Assembly: GCA_016709335.1 (NCBI GenBank)
Contig: JADJNC010000009.1
Location: 1 to 64,000 of the forward strand
Origin: Candidatus Propionivibrio dominans
GTDB lineage: Bacteria; Pseudomonadota; Gammaproteobacteria; Burkholderiales; Rhodocyclaceae
Direction: 5' to 3'
Length of the DNA stretch: 64,000 bases
Part shown: one piece after another, positions 9,641-18,359 of the stretch
How positions within the stretch are numbered: position 1 is the first letter of the stretch
How the letters are laid out: every line of letters starts with the position of its first letter
The notes under the pieces: generated by a model
The model's database searches: none
What the model was told of the DNA's origin: nothing
The model's input: only the letters and a program-made list of their open reading frames with translations
Program-made: the position numbers and the translations under genes

Positions 9641-10371
9641 ACGCTCCCGATGACTTCACCGACGACACCCGGCTCACCCCTTTGCGGCTGATGATCATGC
9701 TGTTCGTGCTGACGCTGGCTGGCGCGCTCGGCTGGGCTGTCTGCTCGCTGCCGGCATATTCCTCCGGTCTTGCCGTAACAGCGCTCGCCGAATTGTCAAA
9801 CAGCGGCGTCCTCAATCCCGTCACGGCGGCGGTATTGAACTACCGCGGTTACGACACGCTGCTGGAGATCGCCGTTCTCCTGCTCGCGGTGATTGGTGTC
9901 TGGTCCTTGGCGCAAGCGGAGCCGCCAGCGGCGTTTGAGCCTGCGAGTCCTGTCTTGCTCTCTTTCTTGAGAATTGTTTTGCCGCTGATGATACTCATCG
10001 CCGGTTACCTGCTGTGGATTGGCTCCTTCGCGCCTGGCGGCGCGTTTCAAGGGGGTGCGGTGCTGGCTGGCGTTCTTGTCCTGTTGCGTTTGTCCAATCA
10101 AGACCGCGCGATCTGGTCGCACGAGGTTTGGCTCCGCTTTTGCCTGGTGCTGGGTTTGTCCGTCTTCATCGCGGTCGCCGTCGGCGTGATGGCTGGTGGC
10201 GGCAAACTGCTCGAGTACCCGCGCGCCCACGCCGGGATGCTCATCCTGCTCATTGAATCCGCCGCGCTCATCTCCATCGCCCTGACGCTGGCCGCACTGT
10301 TCGTCGGCGGTCGAGCGCTCAGTGATGAAGATTCGAGCAGAGCATCCGATAATGGCGTGCAGCCCGAATGA
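9637..10371 (+). CDS. mrpB: MrpB-domain subunit with MbhE-like N-terminus
   Basis: 244 aa, two parts: an N-terminal ~90-residue segment with two helices resembling MbhE, and a C-terminal MnhB/MrpB domain with IGSFAPGGAFQGGAVLAGVLVLL (PGG.FQGG signature) and several helices. Overlaps both neighbours by 4 bp. The N-terminal part represents another piece normally fused into MrpA. Confidence 0.82.
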   Translation: MNAPDDFTDDTRLTPLRLMIMLFVLTLAGALGWAVCSLPAYSSGLAVTALAELSNSGVLNPVTAAVLNYRGYDTLLEIAVLLLAVIGVWSLAQAEPPAAFEPASPVLLSFLRIVLPLMILIAGYLLWIGSFAPGGAFQGGAVLAGVLVLLRLSNQDRAIWSHEVWLRFCLVLGLSVFIAVAVGVMAGGGKLLEYPRAHAGMLILLIESAALISIALTLAALFVGGRALSDEDSSRASDNGVQPE

Positions 10372-10685
10372 CTCTCGAACCATACCTGCTCTACGCGCTC
10401 GCTGGCGTCGGTCTGTTCGCCATTGGCCTTTACGCCCTCATCGCCCGCACGCACTTGCTGAGAAAAATTCTGGCGTTGAATGTCATGGGCACCGGTGTGT
10501 TTCTGTTTCTCATCGCCATCGCGTATCGCTCAGAGCCCGTAGCTGACCCGGTGCCACAGGCCATGGTGTTGACCGGCATCGTTGTCTCCGTGTGTGCAAC
10601 CGGCCTGGCCTTAGCATTGGCGCACCGCGTACAGACGACGACGGGCAGGATGGTACTGGCGGAAAATGACGAGTCTGGCGCATGA
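10368..10685 (+). CDS. mrpC: Mrp-type antiporter subunit C (NuoK-like)
   Basis: 105 aa, three helices. LYALIARTHLLRKILALNVMGTGVFLFL and MVLTGIVVSVCATGLALAL are the NuoK/MrpC pattern. Overlaps the adjacent genes by 4 bp. Confidence 0.9.
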   Translation: MTLEPYLLYALAGVGLFAIGLYALIARTHLLRKILALNVMGTGVFLFLIAIAYRSEPVADPVPQAMVLTGIVVSVCATGLALALAHRVQTTTGRMVLAENDESGA

Positions 10686-12184
10686 CACTATGGGACACTG
10701 CCCCGTGGCTCCTCTGGAGCATCGTGTTGCCGCTGAGCGCGGGAATCCTTACCTTTCTTTTCCGGCGGGCTGCGCCCTGGATCGGTATCGCCACGACACT
10801 CGGCAGCGTCGTCTCGGTTGCCGGTCTGGCAGCGCAGGTGGTGCACTCTGGTCCCTTGCGTTACTCGGTCGGGGGCTGGGGGGTGCCACTCGGCATCGAC
10901 TTGCGCGCGGATGGCTTGAGTGTCCTGATGCTGGTAATGAGCGCAGTCATCGGTGTGGCAGTGAGCGTCTATGCGGCCCGCTACTTTTCAGACGCAGACG
11001 CGACGGATGAGCGCGCAGTCCAGGCCCACCAGCGCGCCTATTTCTGGCCACTCTGGATGTTTCTGCTGGCGGGTCTGAACGGGCTTTTTCTCGCAGCGGA
11101 TATCTTCCATCTTTACGTCACTCTGGAATTGCTCGGCTTCGCTGCCGTCTCGCTGGCAGCGCTTGCGGGCAAACGCGCCGCTGTTGTCGCGGCAATGCGC
11201 TATTTGCTGGTGAGCTTGTCGGGTTCGCTCTTTTTCCTGTTTGGCGTGGCCATTCTTTACGCGGCTTATGCCACTGTGGATCTGACGGCGTTAGCCGGGA
11301 AGGTGCAGCCCGGCCCGCTGGCCTGGTCGGCACTGGCCTTGATGGCGTCTGGACTGTTGATCAAGGGCGCGGTGTTCCCGCTGCATTTCTGGCTGCCCCC
11401 GGCACATGCCAACGCACCCACGCCGGTGAGCGCGCTGCTCTCCGCGCTGGTGGTCAAGGCCTCGTTCTACATCCTCCTGCGGCTCTGGTTCGAACTGTTC
11501 GGCGCGGTAGTGACTCCCGCTACGGCGACCTTCCTTGGTCTGCTCGGTGCCGGGGCGATTTTGTGGGGTTCGGCGCAAGCACTTCATCAGCCTCGACTCA
11601 AGCTGCTCGTCGCTTATTCCACCGTTGCGCAACTCGGCTACCTGATGCTGGTCTTTCCGCTCGCGCAGAATGCCGGCTCGGCGCTGACTGCCTGGAGCGC
11701 TTGCGTTTACTTCGTGCTGGCTCATGCCTGCGCGAAGACGGCCATGTTCCTGGCTGCCGGCAACATCGCCCATGCTGCCGGGCACGACCGCATTGCCGAC
11801 CTGGACGGTATCACGCAGGCGCTACCGTTATCGGTGGCGGCATTTGCCCTGGCCGGCATCAGCCTCATCGGTCTGCCGCCGAGCGGTGGATTCATCGCAA
11901 AGTGGATGTTGTTACAGGCGGCCATCGGCAGCGGAAAGTGGGGTTGGGCAACGCTCATCCTGGTCGGCAGCCTGCTCGCGGCGGCTTACGTGATGCGGGT
12001 ACTCTGGCATGCCTTCACGCAAGTTGAGGTAGCGCGCCCCTTGCATCGCGTACCGCGCACGATGGAGTGGTCAGCGCTTGCACTGTCACTGCTGGCGGTG
12101 CTGCTGGGACTGATGGCGGCACGCCCGGTGGAATTGCTGCGCAGCGGGGCGCCCGTGTCAATGCATGCACCGGGTCAAACATGA
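10682..12184 (+). CDS. mrpD: Mrp-type antiporter subunit D (first large channel subunit)
   Basis: 500 aa, about 14 helices, of the NuoL/M/N proton-channel family. Conserved lysine/histidine region GLLIKGAVFPLHFWLPPAHANAPTPVSALLSALVVKASFY and LELLGFAAVSL (conserved glutamate in an early helix) are present. In Mrp complexes this subunit takes part in cation/proton exchange. Coupled by ATGA overlaps on both sides. Confidence 0.88.
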   Translation: MTLWDTAPWLLWSIVLPLSAGILTFLFRRAAPWIGIATTLGSVVSVAGLAAQVVHSGPLRYSVGGWGVPLGIDLRADGLSVLMLVMSAVIGVAVSVYAARYFSDADATDERAVQAHQRAYFWPLWMFLLAGLNGLFLAADIFHLYVTLELLGFAAVSLAALAGKRAAVVAAMRYLLVSLSGSLFFLFGVAILYAAYATVDLTALAGKVQPGPLAWSALALMASGLLIKGAVFPLHFWLPPAHANAPTPVSALLSALVVKASFYILLRLWFELFGAVVTPATATFLGLLGAGAILWGSAQALHQPRLKLLVAYSTVAQLGYLMLVFPLAQNAGSALTAWSACVYFVLAHACAKTAMFLAAGNIAHAAGHDRIADLDGITQALPLSVAAFALAGISLIGLPPSGGFIAKWMLLQAAIGSGKWGWATLILVGSLLAAAYVMRVLWHAFTQVEVARPLHRVPRTMEWSALALSLLAVLLGLMAARPVELLRSGAPVSMHAPGQT

Positions 12185-13677
12185 ATCTCGACCACTGGCT
12201 TCTGGTTTTCATTCTGCTCAGTTCGTTTGTCACCGGGCTGATCATTTTCTTTCTCAAGGAGGAAGCGCACCGCTTGCGTACGCTGCTCAATCTCTTTGGT
12301 GCGCTGCTGAAAGTGATTCTCGTCGGCGTGATGATTGCCGGCGTGCAGGCCAATCACGTCTATGAGTCACGGCTCGAACTGTTGCCCGGTCTCGACCTGG
12401 TGTTACGCGCCGACGCCATGTCGGCACTTTTCGCCACGCTGTCGTCGGTGCTCTGGCTGGTCACCACGCTCTACGCTGTCGGCTATCTGGAAGGCGAGCC
12501 ACACCGCAGCCGCTTCTTCGGATTCTTCAGCATCTGCGTCAGTGCCACAACCGGCGTTGCGCTGGCCGGCAACCTGATTACCTTCCTCATCTTCTACGAA
12601 CTTCTGACGCTGTCCACCTACCCTCTCGTCGTGCATCGCGGCACAGAAAAGTCGCTGCAGGCCGGACGCACATATCTCATCTACACCTTGAGCGGCGGCG
12701 CGCTATTGCTCCTGGCCACAGTCTGGTTGCACACACTGGCGGGACCGGTAGAGTTCTCGCTCGGCGGAGCACTGGCGCAGGTTGCGACGCAACACCGGAG
12801 CGAGTTGATCGCCATCTTCGCGCTGCTCATTACCGGGCTTGGCGTGAAGGCCGCACTGTTCCCGCTGCACGGCTGGCTACCCCAGGCGATGGTCGCTCCC
12901 GCGCCGGTCAGCGCGCTGTTGCATGCTGTGGCGGTGGTGAAGGCCGGCGCCTTCGGTATCGTGCGCGTCGTGTATGACCTCTACGGCGTGTACACGGCTG
13001 AAGCCCTCGGCGTGCTCGCACCGCTGGCCGGCGTCGCGGCTTTCACCATTATTTACGGCTCCGTGCGTGCCTTGTTTCAGGATGACCTCAAGCGACGGCT
13101 GGCCTTTTCCACCGTCAGCCAGGTGTCCTACATCGCGCTGGGCACGGCGCTGTTCGGGTATCTTTCGACGATTGGCGGCCTCACGCATCTTGTTCATCAG
13201 GGCATCATGAAAATCACCCTGTTCTTCTGCGCCGGAATTTTCGCTCACACCCTCGGTGTACACAAAGTCAGCGAGATGGCAGGGCTGGGCCTGAGGATGC
13301 CTTGGAGCATGGCAGCGTTCACCATCGCCGCGCTGGGCATGATCGGTGTGCCACCGTTCGCCGGGTTTATCAGCAAATGGTACATCGGCCTGGGCGCAGT
13401 GGGCTCAGGCAGCTATTGGGCGGTGGCCATTCTCGCCGCCAGCAGCGCGCTCAATGCCGCCTACTTCCTGCCCATTTTGCATGCTGCCTGGTTCAAGAAA
13501 CGGCAGGATCCGTGGCCTGCCGATCATGCGCACGGCGCCGGGGAAGGTCACTGGATGCTGCTGGCCCCGCCCCTGGTCACGGCGGCGCTGGTCGTGGCGG
13601 CAGGCGTGCTGGCCAACGCGCCGTTCAGTCCGCTCGAATGGGTGCGGTACATCACCGAAATCGAATACGGCAAATGA
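12181..13677 (+). CDS. Second MrpD/NuoM-like proton-channel subunit
   Basis: 498 aa. The start at 12181 overlaps the previous stop (ATGA); a longer in-frame extension upstream would overlap mrpD by 118 bp and is rejected. Channel signature GLGVKAALFPLHGWLPQAMVAPAPVSALLHAVAVVKAGAF, FYELLTLSTYPLVVH with the conserved glutamate, and about 14 helices are seen. Paralogue of the neighbouring large subunits. Confidence 0.85.
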   Translation: MNLDHWLLVFILLSSFVTGLIIFFLKEEAHRLRTLLNLFGALLKVILVGVMIAGVQANHVYESRLELLPGLDLVLRADAMSALFATLSSVLWLVTTLYAVGYLEGEPHRSRFFGFFSICVSATTGVALAGNLITFLIFYELLTLSTYPLVVHRGTEKSLQAGRTYLIYTLSGGALLLLATVWLHTLAGPVEFSLGGALAQVATQHRSELIAIFALLITGLGVKAALFPLHGWLPQAMVAPAPVSALLHAVAVVKAGAFGIVRVVYDLYGVYTAEALGVLAPLAGVAAFTIIYGSVRALFQDDLKRRLAFSTVSQVSYIALGTALFGYLSTIGGLTHLVHQGIMKITLFFCAGIFAHTLGVHKVSEMAGLGLRMPWSMAAFTIAALGMIGVPPFAGFISKWYIGLGAVGSGSYWAVAILAASSALNAAYFLPILHAAWFKKRQDPWPADHAHGAGEGHWMLLAPPLVTAALVVAAGVLANAPFSPLEWVRYITEIEYGK

Positions 13678-15407
13678 ACTTTCCTGACTTCAATGCCGCA
13701 CTCCTGCTTGGCGCCATCGCTCTGCCGCTCCTGCTGGCAGCAGGAATGGCGCGGCGCGGCTGGCGTTCATGCTTGCTGCGGCTGGCACCGTGGGCGGCCT
13801 TGCCGGCACTCCTCGTCGTGTTTGTGGTGCCTCAGGGCGCCGCAGCTTCTTTTTCCTGGCTCTTCCTCGGTAGCCACCTGGGATTCGACCAGACCGGCTA
13901 CATCTTTCTTCTGTTTACCTCCACGCTGTGGCTGTTGTCAGGTCTGTTTGCACAAACCTATCTGGCAGATGACACGCAGCGCTCACGCTTCTTCGCTTTT
14001 TACCTGCTGGCAATGGCCGGCAACTTCGGGCTGATTCTCGCGCAGGACCTGGTGACGTTTTACGTGTTCTTTTCGCTGATGAGTTTTTCATCCTACGGCC
14101 TGGTCATTCACAATGGCGAAAACGAATCGCTCCGCGCCGGCCGCATTTATCTCTGCCTTGTCGTTCTCGGTGAATTGATGCTCTTTGCAGCAATGGTGAC
14201 GATGGCAACGAACGCCAACTCCATTCTGCTGCGCGACGTCATCGCCGAGCCGATGAGCGACGTGACGCTGGCGTTGCTGCTACTCGGCTTTGGCATCAAG
14301 GCCGGTGCATTGCCCTTGCACGTCTGGCTACCACTGGCACATCCTGCCGCACCGGTACCCGCGAGCGCGGTATTGAGCGGCGCGATGATTAAAGCCGGTC
14401 TGCTCGGCTGGATTCGTTTCCTCCCGCTAGGCCTGGAAGCGTTTCCGCAATGGGGCGCACTCGTCATGGGTGCAGGGCTGGCGGCCGCATTTTTCGGCGC
14501 ACTTGTCGGTGTAACACAAACGAATTCCAAAACCGTGCTGGCCTATTCGAGTATCAGTCAGATGGGGTTGATCACGATCGCCGTCGGCGTCGTGTTGATG
14601 GTGCCCTCGCTGTGGCCGCCTGTCTTGACGGCGATCCTGATTTACGCGTTGCACCACGCGCTGGCCAAAGGCGCGTTGTTTCTCGGTGTCGGCGTGGCCA
14701 GCCATGCCGCAACTCGGGCACAGCGCTTGTGGCTATTCGTCGGCATGTTGGTGCCCGCATTGGCGCTGATCGGCGCGCCATTCACCAGCGGTGCCATTGC
14801 GAAAACGGCGTTGAAGGCCGACTTCACTTCACTCCCGGCGCCCTGGGCAGGCTTCCTGCAGATCGCGCTGCCACTCGCCGCTGTCGGCACAACACTGCTG
14901 ATGGCGCGCTTCCTCTGGCTGCTATGGTCGAAGCCCGCCGCTCATGGTCACTCGCGTTCTGGCCTGTGGATTGCATGGGGATTGCTGCTCGTCGCCGTAG
15001 CCTTGGTCGCCTGGACCCTGCCGATCGCCAACAGCAGCGGGCAAGACGCGCTGAAGATTGACAAAATCCTGGCGGGCTTGTGGCCTTTCGCCATCGGCAT
15101 CCTGGTGGCGTCGGTGGCGCTTGTACGTTCCGGCAGGGAAGGAGGAATGGGCTACCCCAGAATACCAGCGGGTGACTGGCTCGCGCTAATCGCCTGGGCA
15201 GCCCCATACGCGACGCGGATCGGTCTGGATCTACCCATTGATCACCTGATCGTATTCTGGAAAAAAACAGCGGCCTCATTGTTGCTAGCACTACGACGTC
15301 TAGACTCCGGGCTACGCTGGTCGCGCATGGAAGGCTGTCTGAGGAGTTGGAGCGCGGCGGGTATGGCCCTTCTCTGCATCACCATCATTCTCTACCTGCT
15401 CGCTTAA
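13674..15407 (+). CDS. Third MrpD/NuoM-like proton-channel subunit, extended C-terminus
   Basis: 577 aa from the ATG overlapping the previous stop. Contains GFGIKAGALPLHVWLPLAHPAAPVPASAVLSGAMIKAGLLGW and the central TQTNSKTVLAYSSISQMG of the antiporter-like NuoL/M/N family. The C-terminal ~120 residues add two helices and a basic segment. Last gene of the run; a third large channel subunit is not part of the standard seven-gene Mrp operon. Confidence 0.83.
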   Translation: MNFPDFNAALLLGAIALPLLLAAGMARRGWRSCLLRLAPWAALPALLVVFVVPQGAAASFSWLFLGSHLGFDQTGYIFLLFTSTLWLLSGLFAQTYLADDTQRSRFFAFYLLAMAGNFGLILAQDLVTFYVFFSLMSFSSYGLVIHNGENESLRAGRIYLCLVVLGELMLFAAMVTMATNANSILLRDVIAEPMSDVTLALLLLGFGIKAGALPLHVWLPLAHPAAPVPASAVLSGAMIKAGLLGWIRFLPLGLEAFPQWGALVMGAGLAAAFFGALVGVTQTNSKTVLAYSSISQMGLITIAVGVVLMVPSLWPPVLTAILIYALHHALAKGALFLGVGVASHAATRAQRLWLFVGMLVPALALIGAPFTSGAIAKTALKADFTSLPAPWAGFLQIALPLAAVGTTLLMARFLWLLWSKPAAHGHSRSGLWIAWGLLLVAVALVAWTLPIANSSGQDALKIDKILAGLWPFAIGILVASVALVRSGREGGMGYPRIPAGDWLALIAWAAPYATRIGLDLPIDHLIVFWKKTAASLLLALRRLDSGLRWSRMEGCLRSWSAAGMALLCITIILYLLA

Positions 15408-15500
15408 GTATTGTAGCGGGAGGCGTTTAGAGAGTTGAAACGCTGCATCAACTCAGGCGAGGTGAGCCATTTGGTGAATGCGGCACCAGCAGGCAAACAC

Positions 15501-16601
15501 TCACGATTTCCTGTCAATCATGTTGTTGCGCGGCGTGCGCCACTCACGCCACGCCAGTACCCCCAGGGTGAGGGCCGTCAGGGGCAGCACCACCGTTGTC
15601 ATGACGAATCCGAAACTGGCCAGCAAATCATGACGCTGCACGGCGAGCACAAGATAGGCGGTGTAGACCATGTAGTAAGCGAGGAACACAGCGCCCTCCC
15701 AGAGCGAAATCAGATGGCCGGTAAAGAAGATCGGAAGGCATGCTCCCGCTACCGCGATCATGACAGGCAAATCGAAACTCAACATGGACTGTGGCACGGA
15801 CAGGCTTTCAGGTGCCACCAGACTCGACAGCCCAAGAACACCGAGGATGTTGAACATGTTGCTACCCACCACGTTACCCACCGCAATGTCGCGCTCGCCA
15901 CGCAAGGCGGCGACGACCGAGGTGGCCACTTCCGGCATTGAGGTACCAGCCGCAACGATGGTGAGTCCGATCACCAGTTCACTCACACCGAGTTGCTTGG
16001 CGAAGGTGACCGCCGCACCGACCAGCCAGTCCGCACCCAGCACCAGTAGCGCAAGACCAGCAGCAATCAGCGTCACCTGAACGCCCCAGTGCTGTCCCTC
16101 ACCCACTTTGACCTCGCCGATCTGCTGCACGTATTCGGCCTCGATGGACTGGCTTTCCCTGCGGCTCTGCCGGATAAGAAAAACTGTATAGGCCGAAAGC
16201 AGGCCGAAGAGCAGTGCCCCGTCGAAGCGCGAAATGCCTCCGTCCCAGGCCAGCGCGAACAACAACAAGGACGCACCGATCATGATCGGCACTTCCTGCC
16301 GTATCAACTGGCTGGCGACCAGCAGCGGCGTGATCAGGGCGGATACGCCGAGGATGAACAGCACATTGAAGATGTTGCTGCCCACCACGTTACCCAGAGC
16401 GATATCGACCTGCCCGCTCCAGGCCGATTGCACCGAAACCGCCAGTTCAGGCGCACTGGTGCCGCAGGCCACCACCGTCAGCCCGACCACCAGTGGCGAA
16501 ATGCCGAAAGACAGCGCGAGCTTCGAAGCACCTCGCACCAGCAGTTCGGCGCCCGCTACCAGTGCCAGCAGACCGAGAATGAAGAAAAGCAAGGGTGTCA
16601 T
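15501..16601 (-). CDS. CaCA-family Ca2+(cation)/Na+(H+) exchanger, YrbG-like
   Basis: 366 aa, about 10-11 helices, with the duplicated alpha repeats of the family: GTSAPELAVS with GNVVGSNIFN in the first half and GTSMPEVATS with GNVVGSNMFN in the second. The glutamates in APEL/MPEV are the expected cation ligands. Convergent with the Mrp-like operon; together they suggest a cation-homeostasis neighbourhood. Starts at ATG 16601; MTPLLFFILGLLALVAGAELLVRGASKLA is the usual family start. Confidence 0.9.
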   Translation of the reverse strand: MTPLLFFILGLLALVAGAELLVRGASKLALSFGISPLVVGLTVVACGTSAPELAVSVQSAWSGQVDIALGNVVGSNIFNVLFILGVSALITPLLVASQLIRQEVPIMIGASLLLFALAWDGGISRFDGALLFGLLSAYTVFLIRQSRRESQSIEAEYVQQIGEVKVGEGQHWGVQVTLIAAGLALLVLGADWLVGAAVTFAKQLGVSELVIGLTIVAAGTSMPEVATSVVAALRGERDIAVGNVVGSNMFNILGVLGLSSLVAPESLSVPQSMLSFDLPVMIAVAGACLPIFFTGHLISLWEGAVFLAYYMVYTAYLVLAVQRHDLLASFGFVMTTVVLPLTALTLGVLAWREWRTPRNNMIDRKS

Positions 16602-17433
16602 GGTAATTGGCTCAGTTGGTATTGCACATTAATGTTACAAACTCACGTTCAACAACTGACAAGGTCGCCTGAATGACAATACAGGGCAGGCTAGGGTTCA
16701 ATCGAGCAGGTGGCAGGGTTGCCTGTGGGAGGAAAATTCGTAGCATTATATTGATTAGGCTAAAGCATTCGATACCCTTGCCCGCCATTCTCTCCCAACT
16801 ATGACCAGAAGGAATGATTGGCCTTGAACACCGAATGCATACTTTCGTCGACGGAGACATCGGCCTGCTGATCAGCGAGATCTTCGCCCACCTGGTCGAC
16901 GACGGCGCCTCGCCTGAGAAGCGTCATCGTTTTTTGGTACTATGCGCTGCGCTTGGTGCATCCTTATAGGCTGTGGTTCGGTAAGTTCCTTTGCGAACTT
17001 TATGGTGTTACGATGATGCCCGTTACCCCGTTCATGTTTGAGTATATTTTTGCTAAGCACGGCCAGCACTCCGCGCTGACATTGGCTTCACAATCTTGTT
17101 ACTGTTTCAGTTTTTTCGACTTCAAGACCCCCGCAGCTCAAGGCAACTCCTTCAATGCCCCCTTCTTCGCCATTGGCAAACGCTGGCATGACCTGACTGC
17201 CGTGCTGGCGATGCATGTTCTGATAGTGCATTGGATCCCGGTGCACCCTGTTCGATACCATGGACCTGACGTTGAAAGACCGGGATCTGGCGATAGCGCT
17301 TGCCGCGTCGCTACCGATGCTGGATGAAGTGAGCAAGCTATTGTCATTGCTATCCAGGATTAAGCACTGACCAACAATGGGTTGGGCAGATACCTTACCC
17401 AACCAGAATTGCAGGAAATCAGAGGAGAAAAGA
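16602..17433. other. Long intergenic region with possible gene remnants
   Basis: About 830 bp without a convincing gene. A 51-codon frame at 16814-16969 (DGDIGLLISEIFAHLVDDG within it) reads like the tail of a globular protein, and a 36-codon frame at 17260-17370 (DLTLKDRDLAIALAASLPML) reads like a short helical protein end. Neither has a good start or recognised family. The stretch may be the eroded remains of one or two genes. Confidence 0.3.
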
Positions 17434-17922
17434 ATGAACGAAAATGAAACCGGCGGCATGCCGACACAGCAAGACGTTTTCGATGAACCCCTTGTCCGTC
17501 GCCTGCGCGCCAGCATCCGCCACGCCGCCCGGGTACTGGCCGTGCTGATGGTGATGGTGATCTGGTGGGGTGTGGCCGACGTTGTTTATGTACTGTATAG
17601 CCGTGTCAGCAAACACCCTTACTACCTGCTTGAGATCAGCGACATTCTCGCTGTCTTCGGGGCGTTCATGGCTGTATTGATTGCGATAGAAGTATTTGTG
17701 AATATCGTCAGTTACCTCAAAGAAGACGCATTGCATATAGACATCGTGTTGGCGACAGCCTACATGGCGGTTCTCCGAAAGATCATCATTCTCGATTACA
17801 AGGAGGTAAGCCCGGACTATGTTTACGCAACAGCAGCGCTCGCTCTGGCGCTGGCGGTCGGCTACTGGCTGACTAAAAAGTCGCATCGAGAACGACCTTC
17901 CAACTTAAAACCCAACCCCTAG
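17434..17922 (+). CDS. psiE: PsiE-family inner-membrane protein
   Basis: 162 aa from the ATG preceded by AGAGGAG. Four predicted helices; the segments WWGVADVVYVLYSRV and ILDYKEVSPDYVYATAALALALAVGYWL match the phosphate-starvation-inducible E family (function unknown; in E. coli controlled by phosphate and cAMP-CRP). No Pho box is evident upstream. Confidence 0.82.
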   Translation: MNENETGGMPTQQDVFDEPLVRRLRASIRHAARVLAVLMVMVIWWGVADVVYVLYSRVSKHPYYLLEISDILAVFGAFMAVLIAIEVFVNIVSYLKEDALHIDIVLATAYMAVLRKIIILDYKEVSPDYVYATAALALALAVGYWLTKKSHRERPSNLKPNP

Positions 17923-17983
17923 CGGGTATGACTTTGGCAGGCACCCCGAGTAAAACAAGCCATGCCCGTTTCCTTCCCTCCAA

Positions 17984-18006
17984 CCCCTCGCGCAACGGGC
18001 GAGGGG
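17984..18006 (+). terminator. Hairpin downstream of psiE
   Basis: CCCCTCGC (17984-17991) pairs with GCGAGGGG (17999-18006) around a 7-base loop, 62 bp after the psiE stop. The following TAATTTG is a poor T-tract, so termination efficiency is uncertain. Confidence 0.4.
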
Positions 18007-18111
18007 TAATTTGAGGATCGTGTGCGGACATTGGCTTCCGGTCATCATTCCTTCATGCACACGGCAATCATTGAATAGTTGACTAATACGTTCAGGTTTA
18101 TTACAGTCACT

Positions 18112-18245
18112 CCGTCCCAAGGGGGAGTAGCTCTTCGCCGTGGCGTCGTCAATACGGAAATTCCTGTGGTTTTCAGGGTTTCCCGGCGCTCCGGGCGGTT
18201 ATCGCAAGACAGCCGCGAGCAAGACCTTTGCCGCGTTGGCTGAGG
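18112..18245 (+). promoter_or_regulatory. yybP-ykoY family (Mn2+) riboswitch upstream of TerC gene
   Basis: The leader carries both conserved ends of the yybP-ykoY class: AAGGGGGAGTAGCT at about 18119-18132 and ACAGCCGCGAGCAAGACC followed by TTTGCC at about 18209-18232, with an intervening variable stem. The same motif precedes alx (terC family) in E. coli and mntP, where it senses Mn2+. Its position 115-250 bp before a TerC-family gene, followed by a terminator (18265-18300), supports an ON-switch. Exact boundaries need a covariance model. Confidence 0.85.
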
Positions 18246-18264
18246 CTCCCTTGTCAGAACACCG

Positions 18265-18300
18265 AACGGCCCTCAGTCCTCGCTGGACAAGGGCCGTTTT
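18265..18300 (+). terminator. Riboswitch-controlled intrinsic terminator
   Basis: AACGGCCCT (18265-18273) pairs with AGGGCCGTT (18290-18298) followed by TTTTGATTT. An upstream CCCTTGTC (18248-18255) is perfectly complementary to GACAAGGG (18286-18293) inside the terminator's 3' arm, so an antiterminator can form instead. This links the Mn2+ aptamer to transcription of the TerC gene. Confidence 0.78.
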
Positions 18301-18359
18301 GATTTGTCGGGTTTGCCGGCAGTCGATGCATTTTTCGTTCTGGCAGGGAGCATTGTTAA

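Noticed and set aside
12067..12180. Upstream extension of the second large antiporter subunit
   Set aside because: Would overlap the preceding gene by 118 bp; the ATGA overlap at 12181 matches all other junctions in the operon.
16953..17327. 124-codon frame in the long intergenic region before psiE
   Set aside because: Unusual composition (F/H/C-rich), no ribosome-binding site and no family resemblance; treated as non-coding.
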